DNA from: Bemisia tabaci
Taxonomy: Eukaryota > Arthropoda > Insecta > Hemiptera > Aleyrodidae
NCBI RefSeq assembly: GCF_918797505.1
Contig: NC_092801.1
Location: 34,052,487-34,116,486 of the forward strand
Length of the DNA stretch: 64,000 bases
Direction: 5' to 3'
Part shown: piece by piece, positions 39,991 through 52,475 of the stretch
Layout of the letters: every line of letters begins with the position of its first letter
How positions within the stretch are numbered: position 1 is the first letter of the stretch
Position numbers and translations under genes: made by a program
The notes under the pieces: model-generated
Told to the model about the DNA's origin: nothing
What the model saw: the letters and a program-made list of their open reading frames with translations, nothing else
The model's database searches: none

Positions 39991-41029
39991 CTCTCTTCAG
40001 CATCTGCGTAAACCTCCCCCATTCAAAGCATTAACCATATTTACGGTATAAGCAACCACGCATCTAGGTTGCAATTTAACTCACTTCCTGTCTTATTTTA
40101 TTTTTTAAATACAATATCACTTAACGGCAATTCTTAATAAGTGTCGTGATTTTTCTCTCCCGTGCGAAAGAAAATTCCGCATAATTGAAAGCTACCGACA
40201 TCCATTTTTTCTGGTTGAAAAAAAGATAATAGAAGAGGATATTTTGTGTCACTTCAAACGAGATACATGGTTGCAGGCTTACACCGTCGATATAGCGACC
40301 GTTTCTTTCCGAATTATTCCGTGTCAACGTATCGGACTGTGAATGCGGCTCCACAAAACCGACCTGTAAGCATTTCGGGGTGGAAGTCCCTATTTCCGGG
40401 GAGCCTTGCGACGCACTTTGGTATGGGAGCGCTGAATTGTGGCCACACACCAGGAATTGGTCAGAATCTCATGAAATTTGTTGGACTGGTGTTTTTGGGT
40501 CGCTCAATTCAAATTTGACTCGATTTTTACGAAATTTTTCAAACCAAGATGGCGGCAGACTCTTTGTACCATAATATTAGAAAAAAGTCATATCATGATT
40601 AGAATACCATATTAAGTGTAAGTTTAGTGCTTTTAAGTTTACATAACTACAATTTGAAATCAGTTTTACAATAATCACGAGTTTCCTGAGGGAAAAGCCT
40701 CAGAAACAAAATTGTATTCAGAATAAGTTCATAAATGATCGAATCGAATAAAGTCAGCACTCCGGTTTTTGGTCTATCGATCCACATTCACTGGAGCTTA
40801 AGTTCAGTGAATTGCACACTCAATATGGTGGTATCCTTGTTAGCAAGACAGCAATGCATGCGTATAAATGCGAACCTAAAGGATGGCAAGGAAAGGGGAG
40901 GGGAGATATTACGCACATAGTGTTCCACCTCCCTGAACAAAAAACAGTATCCCTTAGATTTCCATGTCTAGCGTTTTTTTTTTTTTCTCTCTCTTTTAAT
41001 TTACTTTTTGAGCGTTAAACCCTGCTACG
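39991..41029. other. Region without recognised features
   Basis: Short overlapping frames at 40121-40574 and 40735-41018 carry no motif. Confidence 0.35.
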
Positions 41030-41049
41030 GATTCAGAAATGGGATTTTT

Positions 41050-41330
41050 TGTTCCGATTTGGCGCTCCCTGACCACGGTGCATCGTGGGTCCCGGTTCAA
41101 AAGGGATCGCAGGGGTCCTCGACGCGTGGAGAGTCGCGACTCGAGCACTTCGTTAGTGGAGCGCACGACGACATAACTAACCGACCCGAGCTCGAGCGGC
41201 TAGTCCCAGCGCCTGCCGACCCGTCGCGACGCAACACGCAACGCAACGCCCGGAACCCGTGAATGAGCGGACTCCGCGACCCCTCGCTGTACTGCGACTG
41301 AAGCCGCTCCAGTGTGCTGTGGTGTGGGCC
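41050..41330. promoter_or_regulatory. CpG-rich patch, possible first exon or promoter
   Basis: This 280-bp stretch is much richer in CG dinucleotides than its surroundings and contains CTTCAGTCGC on the minus strand, matching the arthropod initiator TCAGT. It lies upstream of the phosphatase exons on their strand, so it could be a 5' exon or promoter of that gene, but no splice donor or signal peptide could be identified. Confidence 0.25.
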
Positions 41331-41524
41331 GTATTCATTACCGTATGAAGCGGATTCCCCAGTAGAAATTACCTTCAATAAGGACGAATAAAGGAATCTC
41401 TGAAATCCGTTGAAACGTTCATCCAGACAATTCCTTTCGGCCTTCTTTAAAGTTTAATGTGACTCTTTATAAACACCGAAGAGAGACTTTTAAAAAACAC
41501 TTCTATTTCAAGAGCCTTTCAACG

Positions 41525-42031
41525 CATTGGCAAGTAGGTCCATGTTAAAGTCACCGCAGATGACAGTGCATTTGAGCTTAGACCATTTCATTATTGATTC
41601 GAACATACTAAAGAAGTAGTCTATGTGGGGGAGTTCGAGCGAAAAATACATATTATGTATGCACTTAGGTTAGAACAGAATATGGCACTATATTCGAAGT
41701 TAAAGTCAGAGATACTAACATTAGGAATATCAATTTCAATATTTGAAAGATTCATTTTTGAATAGATTGCTGTGCCACCACCTTTTGATGTTTGTCTAGA
41801 ATATGAATTTATTAGTTGAAACTCACCAATACTATTGAGCGGTGTTTTCATCCAATATTCAGTAAAGCATACAGTATTGAATTTGGTTTTGAATTTAGGG
41901 GATTTAAGTAGATTTTCCACTTCTAATTCCTTATTTCCAAGAGATGGTTTATTAATACAGAAAATACTAATGTTAGACTTGGGTTTTAAACTGATATTAA
42001 TCAAATTACGTGAATTAGTCATATTAACCAT
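41525..42031 (-). pseudogene. Non-LTR retrotransposon endonuclease fragment
   Basis: An ATG at 42031 opens a frame with ISIFCINKPSLGNKELE, VCFTEYWMKTPL, FQLINSYSR, SKGGGTAIYSK and IICIFRSNSP. A one-base slip in the C-run at about 41627-41631 shifts it into PHIDYFFSMFES and the endonuclease motif VICGDFNMDLLAN. The order fits the N-terminal half of an AP-type endonuclease; reverse transcriptase and the 3' part are absent. It is a different lineage from the two LINEs at the left of the window. Confidence 0.75.
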
Positions 42032-42040
42032 CTTGTATGC

Positions 42041-43394
42041 AAGAAGGTGAGTTTTTCCAATTTTTCGGAGGCTTTAAATATTTAGATTAAGGCACTTGCC
42101 TCCACCCCGATTTGCTGGACGAATCCGATGAAATATTGAAACACAATAGTGAAGTAAATTACACTGTTGGTGACAGATATGCCTCAGCGGGGAGAGAGCT
42201 TGGGACAGCGCCACTAAAACCCATGTTGGCCTGTTATGAAGTAAAACTCGACTCTTCATGAGATTCTCGTGATAAGTAACCTAAAGGAATTACTAACATT
42301 TCTAGACTTTCATAACAGCTCCCCCTCCCGATAATTTTAGTGTTGAGAAATCATCTCTATATTTTGAAAGTCTTGAGTCTTGCGTACTCAGTTACAAGCG
42401 CTAATGAAAAAATCTCAATCAACTGTTGAAATTTACATCCAGGAAGCCTCGTTTTGGCATCTGTGTACAAAAAAAACAACTTTCGAAAAATGGGACCATG
42501 TAGATCCTAAAAACCGTCCAGAATTGAGATAACACAATATTCAGGTAAAATGATGAACTTGATTTTCCGACTCTTTTTACCATGAAATATCCTTTATGTG
42601 AGATTTACGCCCTCAGACAAAGAAGAGACACCTTTTCCTTGTACCTCGAACATTTGTAATGCATTTAATACATGTAATGACACCATAAAAAACATCAATT
42701 TTACGAGCGCCCACAGCAATATAAGCGTATCTGACGTTTTTTAAATAAACTAATTTTTTTCATGAACCGAAGTTTGATGAATTCATAGTTAATGGCCTGC
42801 CTGAGTCGCACATCAACGGATTCATCAATCGCCATATAATTTACTTTGAACTTGAAAAGCCTTTTAGAAAACCTGAAAAATTTGCATACATTGCGTATCC
42901 AAGACGAGTGAACAAACGGTTAAAAATATCTAGTTCGAATTTATTTCTAATTATATAATTATAAACGAAACATTGCTGAAGAGTGAAGATTAAAATTAAT
43001 GCAACCATAATACTGTTTTTTTTTTCCTCTTCCAATACGGTGCGCTGTTGGTGAAGAAAGTATAAATAGATGAAAACCTCGAATATATACATAAATCGAG
43101 TCGGATTTGAATTCTTAGGAGAAGGAGTGCAGCGACTTGGACCGGAGTACGTTTAACAAGACAATTTCAAATCCATGAACGGCGTTACTCTTAATGAGGA
43201 AAACCGCAAAACAAGCGTTGTAAGCGCAGGATTGTCAGAACATCGAAGAAATATTGACTTCAAACGCGACGTGAACCACCTTCAAATTAGATACAGAGAC
43301 GTTTTAGCAAGCATTTTCCAAGCGCAAAATCGGTTGTTTACAGTAATCCGTGTAGCCCTACACAGCTGCACGGCACAGTTTATAAAGTCAGAAA
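42041..43394. other. Region without recognised features
   Basis: AT-rich; frames at 42074-42259, 42841-43092 and 43175-43417 have no motif. Confidence 0.35.
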
Positions 43395-43565
43395 ATAAAG
43401 GGATGGGTGTCAAGTAATTACTCAGCTACGTTTTGAGACTGTTCGCTCTACCCATTAGCAAAACCGCTGGCTGAAGTCAAGGAAGTAAAGGGCTGGGAGT
43501 CAAGAAATTACGTAGCTACGGTTTGCGACTGTGCCTTCTACCGATAAGCAAAACCGCCGGCTGTT
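43395..43565. repeat. Tandem duplication, ~95-bp unit
   Basis: AAGGG(A/C)TGGG(T/A)GTCAAG, TTAC(T/G)(C/T)AGCTACG and TAGCAAAACCGC(T/C)GGCTG-like blocks occur twice in the same order with scattered substitutions. Confidence 0.75.
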
Positions 43566-44210
43566 CCGTATTTGTCTGCGGTTTGGTAGAACTTCCCCAA
43601 TCCAACGTTCCTTTTTTGTGTCTGGCATTTCACCCGAAAATCATGCAGCCTCTTCTATGGAATATTGTTTCAAACTTTTGCGAAAACGAAAATGAGAGGT
43701 TTATTTTATTTTAATTCACGCTACGAAGTTCTTTTCGGCTTGTAGAGCCATCATCAGGCATATCAATAACCAAACAATCATATAAAACATGTGGATACAA
43801 AACATTAAGAATATGTTCTATTAAAAATTCGGTGCCATGTTAATTTATAACGCACTGACTGCACCAGATACTCTCTGAAGAATAAACTGGAAGCTTGAAT
43901 ACTCAAAACAGGAGCGAAAGGGCACAAAAATAAAATCTCAATTTACTTCCTGCTACCTTCCATCACTGTCCCTCCTCTTACTTATTCTGGTCTGTTAAAA
44001 AATTAAGAAATAAATATTAGCCAACTCAATGAGCTTTTATAATATCTAGTATATTATTGCCTTCAATATTCTTGGAGTTCATGCTATTTCAAATTCAAAA
44101 TCCATGACTTTTAAAAGAGTTTAAAGGCTTGACTTCTAATAAAATTCTCAAGGCTTTTACTTTAATTTTACTTGCTTCCCCTAGGGAAGCAAATCAAATC
44201 CAATAGTTTA
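43566..44210. other. Region without recognised features
   Basis: AT-rich sequence, no gene or repeat that can be supported. Confidence 0.35.
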
Positions 44211-44282
44211 GTAATTCACCTCCTTATTCAACCTTTAAAACTATAATTCTAGTTTTATAGGTTGATTAAGAAGGTGAATTAC
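44211..44282. repeat. 72-bp near-perfect palindrome
   Basis: GTAATTCACCTCCTTATTCA against TGATTAAGAAGGTGAATTAC, with arms of ~33 bases and a short AT centre. It may be a very small MITE. Confidence 0.75.
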
Positions 44283-45094
44283 GGAACTTTAAAGGTCATG
44301 GTGACCTTACGCGCCAGGTAAGCGAGCATAAAAAAAAAGAGTCCGGGTATCGGTGATAATAAAGCATTTATTCAGTCTTAAGAATCACACTCCATAATAT
44401 CACATAACCTCATCGGTTGCAAGTACTAGGTGATTATAAACACATGAGGGGGGGGGGGGGGTTAGCAGATAGATGATTTGCCCGCAGCCCCTGCGATATC
44501 AATTCAGTGATATCGCCGAAGCAATACTGACCACCTAACTTGAGCTCCTAAATTTGGAATAATTACATATTTAACTAAAATTGCGAGAGATTAATGAAAG
44601 AGTTTGACCGAGAACTCGACGGCAAGAAAAGGAAATGCTCAAAGCCACTAGGGCATCAACAAGAGAAATTTAAGTTCCCGCGGGGGGGGGGGGGGGGGGA
44701 GAGGGAGTGTGGCTGGCTGGCTGGGAATTTAAGGTGCTATGCGATTTTCGCAGTGGCACATGACTTTTGAAAGTTCTTTATTAGTTCAGCTTTCTCCGTG
44801 TGGTATTTCGAGAAGAAAATTTGCCTCGAAGAAGTTAAATTCTTCTAGAGAGCACCTCCAGTAGCGCCAAGGAGACGTGAATGATTTTGTCCTTCATTGT
44901 ATCTTACTCTAAAATCGGAAAATCGATCAAATTAACGTACTCAAAAGAACCCATTCTCCATTTCTAAAATTATTCACTCCACGAGCTTCAAATATGTCTG
45001 CACAACATTTGACTCTAGCGCTTTTTAAAACATTTCGGCAGCAAGCCCACTGGACTTGAACCCCCGAAATAAAAAGGTTCGCGGTAATCGTTAA
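44283..45094. repeat. Spacer with two long G runs
   Basis: G tracts of 14 (44448-44461) and 18 (44682-44699) lie 220 bases apart. No gene seen up to the satellite array. Confidence 0.6.
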
Positions 45095-48000
45095 AATAGC
45101 ACCTGTAATGCGATTAACACCTCCGAGATGTTGAATGTGCTGCATCTGAAGCTTTCGGTGAAGGAACCTGAAAGGTGACCTTAGATGACCATCTCGAGTT
45201 TCCGCAACCCATTCAGTTTTAGTAGCAAGTCGAGATTCATTTGCCTCTTCTGTTGAGAACTGTCGCTGGCCTCTGTCCAAAAGATTTGGGTAATCGTTCA
45301 AATAGAACCTGTAATGCGATTAACACCTCCGAGATGTTGAATGTGCTGCATCTGAAGCTTTCGGTGAAGGAACCTGAAAGGTGACCTTAGATGACCATCT
45401 CGAGTTTCCGCAACCCATTCAGTTTTAGTAGCAAGTCGAGATTCATTTGCCTCTTCTGTTGAGAACTGTCGCTGGCCTCTGTCCAAAAGATTTGGGTAAT
45501 CGTTCAAATAGAACCTGTAATGCGATTAACACCTCCGAGATGTTGAATGTGCTGCATCTGAAGCTTTCGGTGAAGGAACCTGAAAGGTGACCTTAGATGA
45601 CCATCTCGAGTTTCCGCAACCCATTCAGTTTTAGTAGCAAGTCGAGATTCATTTGCCTCTTCTGTTGAGAACTGTCGCTGGCCTCTGTCCAAAAGATTTG
45701 GGTAATCGTTCAAATAGAACCTGTAATGCGATTAACACCTCCGAGATGTTGAATGTGCTGCATCTGAAGCTTTCGGTGAAGGAACCTGAAAGGTGACCTT
45801 AGATGACCATCTCGAGTTTCCGCAACCCATTCAGTTTTAGTAGCAAGTCGAGATTCATTTGCCTCTTCTGTTGAGAACTGTCGCTGGCCTCTGTCCAAAA
45901 GATTTGGGTAATCGTTCAAATAGAACCTGTAATGCGATTAACACCTCCGAGATGTTGAATGTGCTGCATCTGAAGCTTTCGGTGAAGGAACCTGAAAGGT
46001 GACCTTAGATGACCATCTCGAGTTTCCGCAACCCATTCAGTTTTAGTAGCAAGTCGAGATTCATTTGCCTCTTCTGTTGAGAACTGTCGCTGGCCTCTGT
46101 CCAAAAGATTTGGGTAATCGTTCAAATAGAACCTGTAATGCGATTAACACCTCCGAGATGTTGAATGTGCTGCATCTGAAGCTTTCGGTGAAGGAACCTG
46201 AAAGGTGACCTTAGATGACCATCTCGAGTTTCCGCAACCCATTCAGTTTTAGTAGCAAGTCGAGATTCATTTGCCTCTTCTGTTGAGAACTGTCGCTGGC
46301 CTCTGTCCAAAAGATTTGGGTAATCGTTCAAATAGAACCTGTAATGCGATTAACACCTCCGAGATGTTGAATGTGCTGCATCTGAAGCTTTCGGTGAAGG
46401 AACCTGAAAGGTGACCTTAGATGACCATCTCGAGTTTCCGCAACCCATTCAGTTTTAGTAGCAAGTCGAGATTCATTTGCCTCTTCTGTTGAGAACTGTC
46501 GCTGGCCTCTGTCCAAAAGATTTGGGTAATCGTTCAAATAGAACCTGTAATGCGATTAACACCTCCGAGATGTTGAATGTGCTGCATCTGAAGCTTTCGG
46601 TGAAGGAACCTGAAAGGTGACCTTAGATGACCATCTCGAGTTTCCGCAACCCATTCAGTTTTAGTAGCAAGTCGAGATTCATTTGCCTCTTCTGTTGAGA
46701 ACTGTCGCTGGCCTCTGTCCAAAAGATTTGGGTAATCGTTCAAATAGAACCTGTAATGCGATTAACACCTCCGAGATGTTGAATGTGCTGCATCTGAAGC
46801 TTTCGGTGAAGGAACCTGAAAGGTGACCTTAGATGACCATCTCGAGTTTCCGCAACCCATTCAGTTTTAGTAGCAAGTCGAGATTCATTTGCCTCTTCTG
46901 TTGAGAACTGTCGCTGGCCTCTGTCCAAAAGATTTGGGTAATCGTTCAAATAGAACCTGTAATGCGATTAACACCTCCGAGATGTTGAATGTGCTGCATC
47001 TGAAGCTTTCGGTGAAGGAACCTGAAAGGTGACCTTAGATGACCATCTCGAGTTTCCGCAACCCATTCAGTTTTAGTAGCAAGTCGAGATTCATTTGCCT
47101 CTTCTGTTGAGAACTGTCGCTGGCCTCTGTCCAAAAGATTTGGGTAATCGTTCAAATAGAACCTGTAATGCGATTAACACCTCCGAGATGTTGAATGTGC
47201 TGCATCTGAAGCTTTCGGTGAAGGAACCTGAAAGGTGACCTTAGATGACCATCTCGAGTTTCCGCAACCCATTCAGTTTTAGTAGCAAGTCGAGATTCAT
47301 TTGCCTCTTCTGTTGAGAACTGTCGCTGGCCTCTGTCCAAAAGATTTGGGTAATCGTTCAAATAGAACCTGTAATGCGATTAACACCTCCGAGATGTTGA
47401 ATGTGCTGCATCTGAAGCTTTCGGTGAAGGAACCTGAAAGGTGACCTTAGATGACCATCTCGAGTTTCCGCAACCCATTCAGTTTTAGTAGCAAGTCGAG
47501 ATTCATTTGCCTCTTCTGTTGAGAACTGTCGCTGGCCTCTGTCCAAAAGATTTGGGTAATCGTTCAAATAGAACCTGTAATGCGATTAACACCTCCGAGA
47601 TGTTGAATGTGCTGCATCTGAAGCTTTCGGTGAAGGAACCTGAAAGGTGACCTTAGATGACCATCTCGAGTTTCCGCAACCCATTCAGTTTTAGTAGCAA
47701 GTCGAGATTCATTTGCCTCTTCTGTTGAGAACTGTCGCTGGCCTCTGTCCAAAAGATTTGGGTAATCGTTCAAATAGAACCTGTAATGCGATTAACACCT
47801 CCGAGATGTTGAATGTGCTGCATCTGAAGCTTTCGGTGAAGGAACCTGAAAGGTGACCTTAGATGACCATCTCGAGTTTCCGCAACCCATTCAGTTTTAG
47901 TAGCAAGTCGAGATTCATTTGCCTCTTCTGTTGAGAACTGTCGCTGGCCTCTGTCCAAAAGATTTGGGTAATCGTTCAAATAGAACCTGTAATGCGATTA

Positions 48001-48771
48001 ACACCTCCGAGATGTTGAATGTGCTGCATCTGAAGCTTTCGGTGAAGGAACCTGAAAGGTGACCTTAGATGACCATCTCGAGTTTCCGCAACCCATTCAG
48101 TTTTAGTAGCAAGTCGAGATTCATTTGCCTCTTCTGTTGAGAACTGTCGCTGGCCTCTGTCCAAAAGATTTGGGTAATCGTTCAAATAGAACCTGTAATG
48201 CGATTAACACCTCCGAGATGTTGAATGTGCTGCATCTGAAGCTTTCGGTGAAGGAACCTGAAAGATGACCTTAGATGACCATCTCGAGTTTCCGCAACCC
48301 ATTCAGTTTTAGTAGCAAGTCGAGGTTCATGTCGCTGGCCTCTGTCCAAAAGATTTTGGGTAATCGTTAAAATAGAACCTGTAATGCGATAAACACCTCC
48401 GAGATGTTGAATGTGCTGCATCTGAAGCTTTTGGTGAAGGAACCTGAAAGATGACCTTAGATGACCATCTCGAGTTTCCGCAACCCATTCAGTTTTAGTA
48501 GCAAGTCGAGATTCATTTGCCTCTTCTGTTGAGAACTGTCGCTGGCCTCTGTCCAAAAGATTTGGGTAATCGTTCAAATAGAACCTGTAATGCGATTAAC
48601 ACCTCCGAGGTTTTGAATGTGTTGCATCTGAAACTTTCGGTCAAGGAACTTAAAAGGTGACTTTAAATGACCCTCTCGAGTTTCCACAACCCATTTAGTT
48701 TTAGTTACAAATCGAGGTTCATTTGCCTCTTCCGTGGAAAACTGTCGGTGGCCTCTGTCCAAAAGATTTGA
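45095..48771. repeat. Satellite array: 18 head-to-tail copies of a 206-bp unit
   Basis: Units begin with AATAG(A/C)ACCTGTAATGCG at 45095 and then every 206 bases to 48185, followed by units at 48371 (the preceding copy lacks ~28 bases, gains a few) and 48577. The 14 central copies appear identical on reading; the outermost ones diverge, most at the right edge. Because 206 is not a multiple of three, the 69-codon frame that appears in each copy on the minus strand changes frame at every unit and uses TTG as start, so it is not a gene. Confidence 0.97.
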
Positions 48772-49350
48772 CATTTTATCTGAAAAATATCCATGATTTT
48801 ACATATCAATAATTACCCAATTCCAAGCTTAGGAGTGGGATTTACGGATCTTAACAAGAGAACATTAATTAACAATTACTCCTCTGCTCCTACAAACCAC
48901 CAGGGAATAGCCCTGTTTGTCAGGTCATCATTCAGTATCGAGAACGGTAAATCATATACATATTTAAAAATCTACACATCATTAACAATAAAGGACTTTT
49001 CAAATCAATGCAAACAACGTATCTGACAGGTTAGAATTCCTAAGCATTTACTCCCTTAGCATACACTCCTCAAGTTAATGCTGTAGCTCGGATCTACGGC
49101 AAGAAGTGCTGAATAATTGCTTTTATTTAATAAAGCAACAGGCTTTTCGTTCAAAAATGACGACGCTAAAATCTTTCTGATACTCCCTGGAGGAACCACT
49201 GCAAACTTTATTCCCTCCCATGAGGTCGCTTAGGAATTGGAAGATGTCATTCTTTCCTAGGATCATATAGGGAAATGATTGGACATCAAAGATGGAAGGG
49301 TCTCGGATAGATAGGAGCGGTGCTACAATTAACGTCCTAACTACAATTTA
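48772..49350. other. Spacer right of the satellite
   Basis: A plus frame at 48793-49026 faintly resembles an endonuclease segment (INNYSSAPTN, GIALFVRSSF) but has no ATG start or catalytic motif. Nothing else seen. Confidence 0.3.
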
Positions 49351-49767
49351 GTCCATCAACGACACTTTTCATGGCCGAACTCTCATTTCTTCATCGATGT
49401 CAAACTCATTGAGTAATAACTTGGAATCGTTGTTTTTGCTCTCAGGGATGTAAGGGTCTAGAATAGATAAATTGTAACCATCTGGAGCTGCTATTAACAC
49501 CGGTGTAACAAGGTGGCATTTGTTAATGTACGCAGTATGATTGACGCAACGTTTTGAAATTACTATTTTTACACATGAGTGAAAATATGCCGTCGATGTA
49601 CACAAGGGCTCTAGGGGGTGTCAGGGATGGGGTTATACAAGGCATTTGGGAAAGACGTGATGTGGCGATGAATGTATCCTTCTTTGGTAATAGAGGAAAA
49701 TCCTATATTTTCAGGGACGGATCTCAGTATCCGTGATTGATGTACTTTACTAATGATTACACGTAAA
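49351..49767 (-). pseudogene. DDE transposase fragment, copy 1
   Basis: The minus frame gives HTAYINKCHLVTPVLIAAPDGYNLSILDPYIPESKNNDSK, cited here as HLVTPVLIAAPDGY and DPYIPESKNNDSK, matching the (H)LvKPmliaapDGYi...GPY...kNND region of a transposase family common in invertebrates. Upstream codons are frameshifted. A second copy of the same ~410 bp lies at 54262-54680. Confidence 0.6.
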
Positions 49768-51039
49768 TAACCTAACATTACCGAGTGCCAAAAGGAGTGA
49801 ACAGATTGGCCCAGATATTCCGGACCACATTTCACCAAAAACTGCTATTTGTCAAACCGCCGTCAACACCTACCAAGCGGCGAGTAGGCCTTCGGCCATG
49901 CTCGGCAATCTTCGTAGCCAATCAGGTTGCCGCTCGCCGCCCGTAATCTCGAAGAAGGTTCGGCTCCTACAACACCCTACACTTTTCGAATTTTGGATTT
50001 TGGCATTCGGCCTGATTCTCTTTTCCTCTTTTCCGTAACTAATAACAATAAAAAATTCATTTAATCATTACTTAGCGGCACCTTGTCCAATTTGTGCCTA
50101 GCGCCTCTACAACTTTGCAAATTTGGACGTTACCTTTTGAACATTTCATCCCTTCCCTTTGAAATTACTTTGAATAAGTACACTTCACATATCACACGGG
50201 ACTTTTATCTGCATATTTACTTGGCTTTATTCGCAAAGGATCTTTTAAGAAGTAAATTCTTTCGATAACTTAGTGGGGATGATCAAGTCACCAATTAGAG
50301 CCCGTCATTCCATGCCATTATTATTACAGGACTAGGTTTCTTACCTATAATTTGATGGGCACCGTGAGAATAATAGATAACCGTATTTGATCCGTGCCTT
50401 AAAAAATGAAGTGCTGGTGGCAGAACCATCTTGGTGATGTTCATTGGGAATTTTAGACTTTATTCTATTTTTTCAGCAGATGAACCTTACATGGTAACTT
50501 GTAAAGTTTTGCCTCATTTTCCTTAAGTTCTACTTAGTTTGATGCCAAAAAACAAGAAAATTCATGGAGAAACGTGCCTTAAAGGTGATAGTTCCCCCTC
50601 ATACTTACTATCAGAGTTCCAACGGAAAAAATCTTGTTGTCATAGGTAAATACGGTTTCCATTGCTTCTTCAGCTGTTAATAGACAACTATGCGGGTTTG
50701 CTGGAGAATTTGGTGACTGCTAGGATTGTTAATTAGTATCTCCGAAGCCTGGTTGTTATAGCTAAACTTAAAGCATTGGCTTCAACGCATCGCAAAACCA
50801 GAACCTTGGAGAGACCAGTGAACATCCATGAGAAAGTGAGTGAGGAGCAAGGTACCTAGCATTGTACATCCGTCTGGTTTTCACAACTACCGTTCCTAGG
50901 GATTTAGGATTCAGATTCGCACATCAACCAGTAAGCTTTTCTCCCAATCATCTTGATATAGAGGCAGCTATGCAAGGCGCAGCCAGGTAGTCCAATGCTC
51001 AAGCCACTTAATCAACACAAATATTATCCTAACTTACAA
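49768..51039. other. Region without recognised features
   Basis: No gene, repeat or hairpin that can be supported. Confidence 0.35.
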
Positions 51040-51440
51040 CAAAATGACTTGTTTCTTCTCTAACAATGGAACCGGAAAATGTTACTTTGAATGCGCGAGA
51101 AACTTCTTTGATCGAGATGAAGAAACGTAAATGAAGAAATGAGTCCGGAACATCTCGACCAGGTACAGGCCGCTTTGTTTACATTAGGAGTCTGGAGTAT
51201 CTCGCCGCAATTTCACTTGAAATCACCATGAACAGATCAACGGGGTAACTGATATTTGATTTTACGAAAGGGATAAATGTTAGACGCGGACGAAAGTTCT
51301 TTTGTCGAGGTGAAGAAACGCTAACGCTGAGAAATTGAGTCTGGAACATCTCGAGGAAGTCCGCTCTGGGTACGCTTTGTTTATGTCCGGACTATGTCGC
51401 CGTTCGTTTGTTTACATTAGGAGCGAGTTTGACACCGATG
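51040..51440. repeat. Diverged tandem duplication of a ~240-bp unit
   Basis: CGAGATGAAGAAACG and CGAGGTGAAGAAACG, GAGTC(C/T)GGAACATCTCGA and GTTTACATTAGGAG occur twice in order (about 51110-51192 and 51307-51423). GGTCTGGAATATCTGGGCC just beyond also recurs at about 60243 as GGTCCGGCATAGCTGGGCC. Confidence 0.6.
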
Positions 51441-51752
51441 ACAGACTTTGGTTTTTGATGAAAATTTGGTCTGGAATATCTGGGCCAAACGCAAAAACCT
51501 GCCAAAAGACTTTTGTTGATATTGGTGACCCATGTGGTCAGACATTGACCTGCTTCATGCGAAAGCTGTTCGGCTCACTGCTGAAGCTGTTAAAAATAAA
51601 CTAATGTAAGAAAATCCAGATTTAAAACTCAAAGTTGATTTACCTGAATTTTACCAATATAGTTTTACCAGAAAATGCCTATTTAATGACGACTTCAATT
51701 CCACTTCATCGCTGTTGCAAAAGGCTTTAATCAGAGCTATACTTTCCGATGG
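51441..51752. other. Spacer without recognised features
   Basis: Nothing supported. Confidence 0.35.
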
Positions 51753-52237
51753 TTAAGAACGGCCCGGCCTCTGATCTGGCGTTGATAAGGGTCCTTTCTT
51801 AGCCGAAAGCTGATGCGACTGCGAGACTATGTAACTGGATACATTAAATTCCTCCATTACTTTTCGCCGTGTCCAAGTGGGCGGGAGCGTTGTCAAAAAC
51901 GTGAGTTTTTGGTTCCGGGTCTCAAATCCATTAAACATTTTTTTGAAGTGCTCCATCAGCTCATTTTCAGTGGCATTGGCAAATCGAAAAATTCCTGATT
52001 TTAGAACGTGGTTTATCTGTTTCACTTTTGTCGTGGCGTATTTTTTGACAGTCAATCTTTTTTTCTTAACTGGTGATTCACCGAGCGATGCAAGTGGTAG
52101 GTTTAAGGCCTCGATCGAAATTGATGTGCTTTCGAAGGAAGGAATCTCTGTCGATTCATCGGAGGCGATGCATATTTCGGGTTCAGGGAGGGGTGCTTTC
52201 ATTGATGAGCTCTTAGGAATTTCTGCAAATTTTGGAC
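51753..52237 (-). pseudogene. Transposase-associated protein fragment
   Basis: The frame is open from the junction at 52237 to 51753 (149 codons from an internal ATG at 52202). It reads VKKYATTKVKQINHVLKSG, FANATENELMEHFKKMF, LTFLTTLPPTWTRRKVMEEF, NVSSYIVSQSHQLSAKKG and LSTPDQRPGR. The phrase LPKSWS...F..S.YM...AKKL...KGIL..P is, from memory, the N-terminal part of a mobile-element protein widespread in arthropods and cnidarians. It begins exactly where an 18S rRNA fragment ends. Confidence 0.5.
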
Positions 52238-52378
52238 GGCGATCAGATACCGCCCTAGTTCTGACCGTAAACTATGCCAGCTAGCGATCCGCCGACGATC
52301 CCTCCGTTATGGCTCGGCGGGCCGCTTCCGGGAAACCAAAGCTAACGGGTTCCGGGGGAAGTATGGTTGCAAAACTGG

Positions 52379-52422
<44 letters not shown>

Positions 52423-52475
52423 GCGGCTTAATTTGACTCGGCACGGAGAGCCTCACCAAGCCCGGACACCGGAAG
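52238..52475 (+). rRNA. Fragment of 18S rRNA (pseudogene)
   Basis: The sequence follows 18S rRNA from GATCAGATACCGCCCTAGTT through CCGGGAAACCAAAGCT, GGGGGAAGTATGGTTGCAAA, TAAAGGAATTGACGGAAGGG, CACCACCAGGAGTGGAGCC and TGCGGCTTAATTTGACTC to CGGACACCGGAAG. Only ~238 bases are present, with several substitutions, so it is a displaced fragment and not a functional rRNA gene. Confidence 0.93.

Noticed and set aside
44448..44699. Long G runs as G-quadruplex regulatory sites
   Set aside because: Uninterrupted G tracts are prone to assembly error and there is no gene nearby to regulate.
45298..48577. Series of identical 69-codon frames that could be taken for a gene family or protein repeat
   Set aside because: They arise from the 206-bp satellite, start with TTG, and change frame from unit to unit.
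48793..49026. Possible endonuclease fragment right of the satellite
   Set aside because: Only a vague likeness to GGxAIY-type segments; no ATG and no catalytic motif.
52238..52475. Functional rRNA locus
   Set aside because: Only ~238 bases of 18S with substitutions are present, without neighbouring rDNA.
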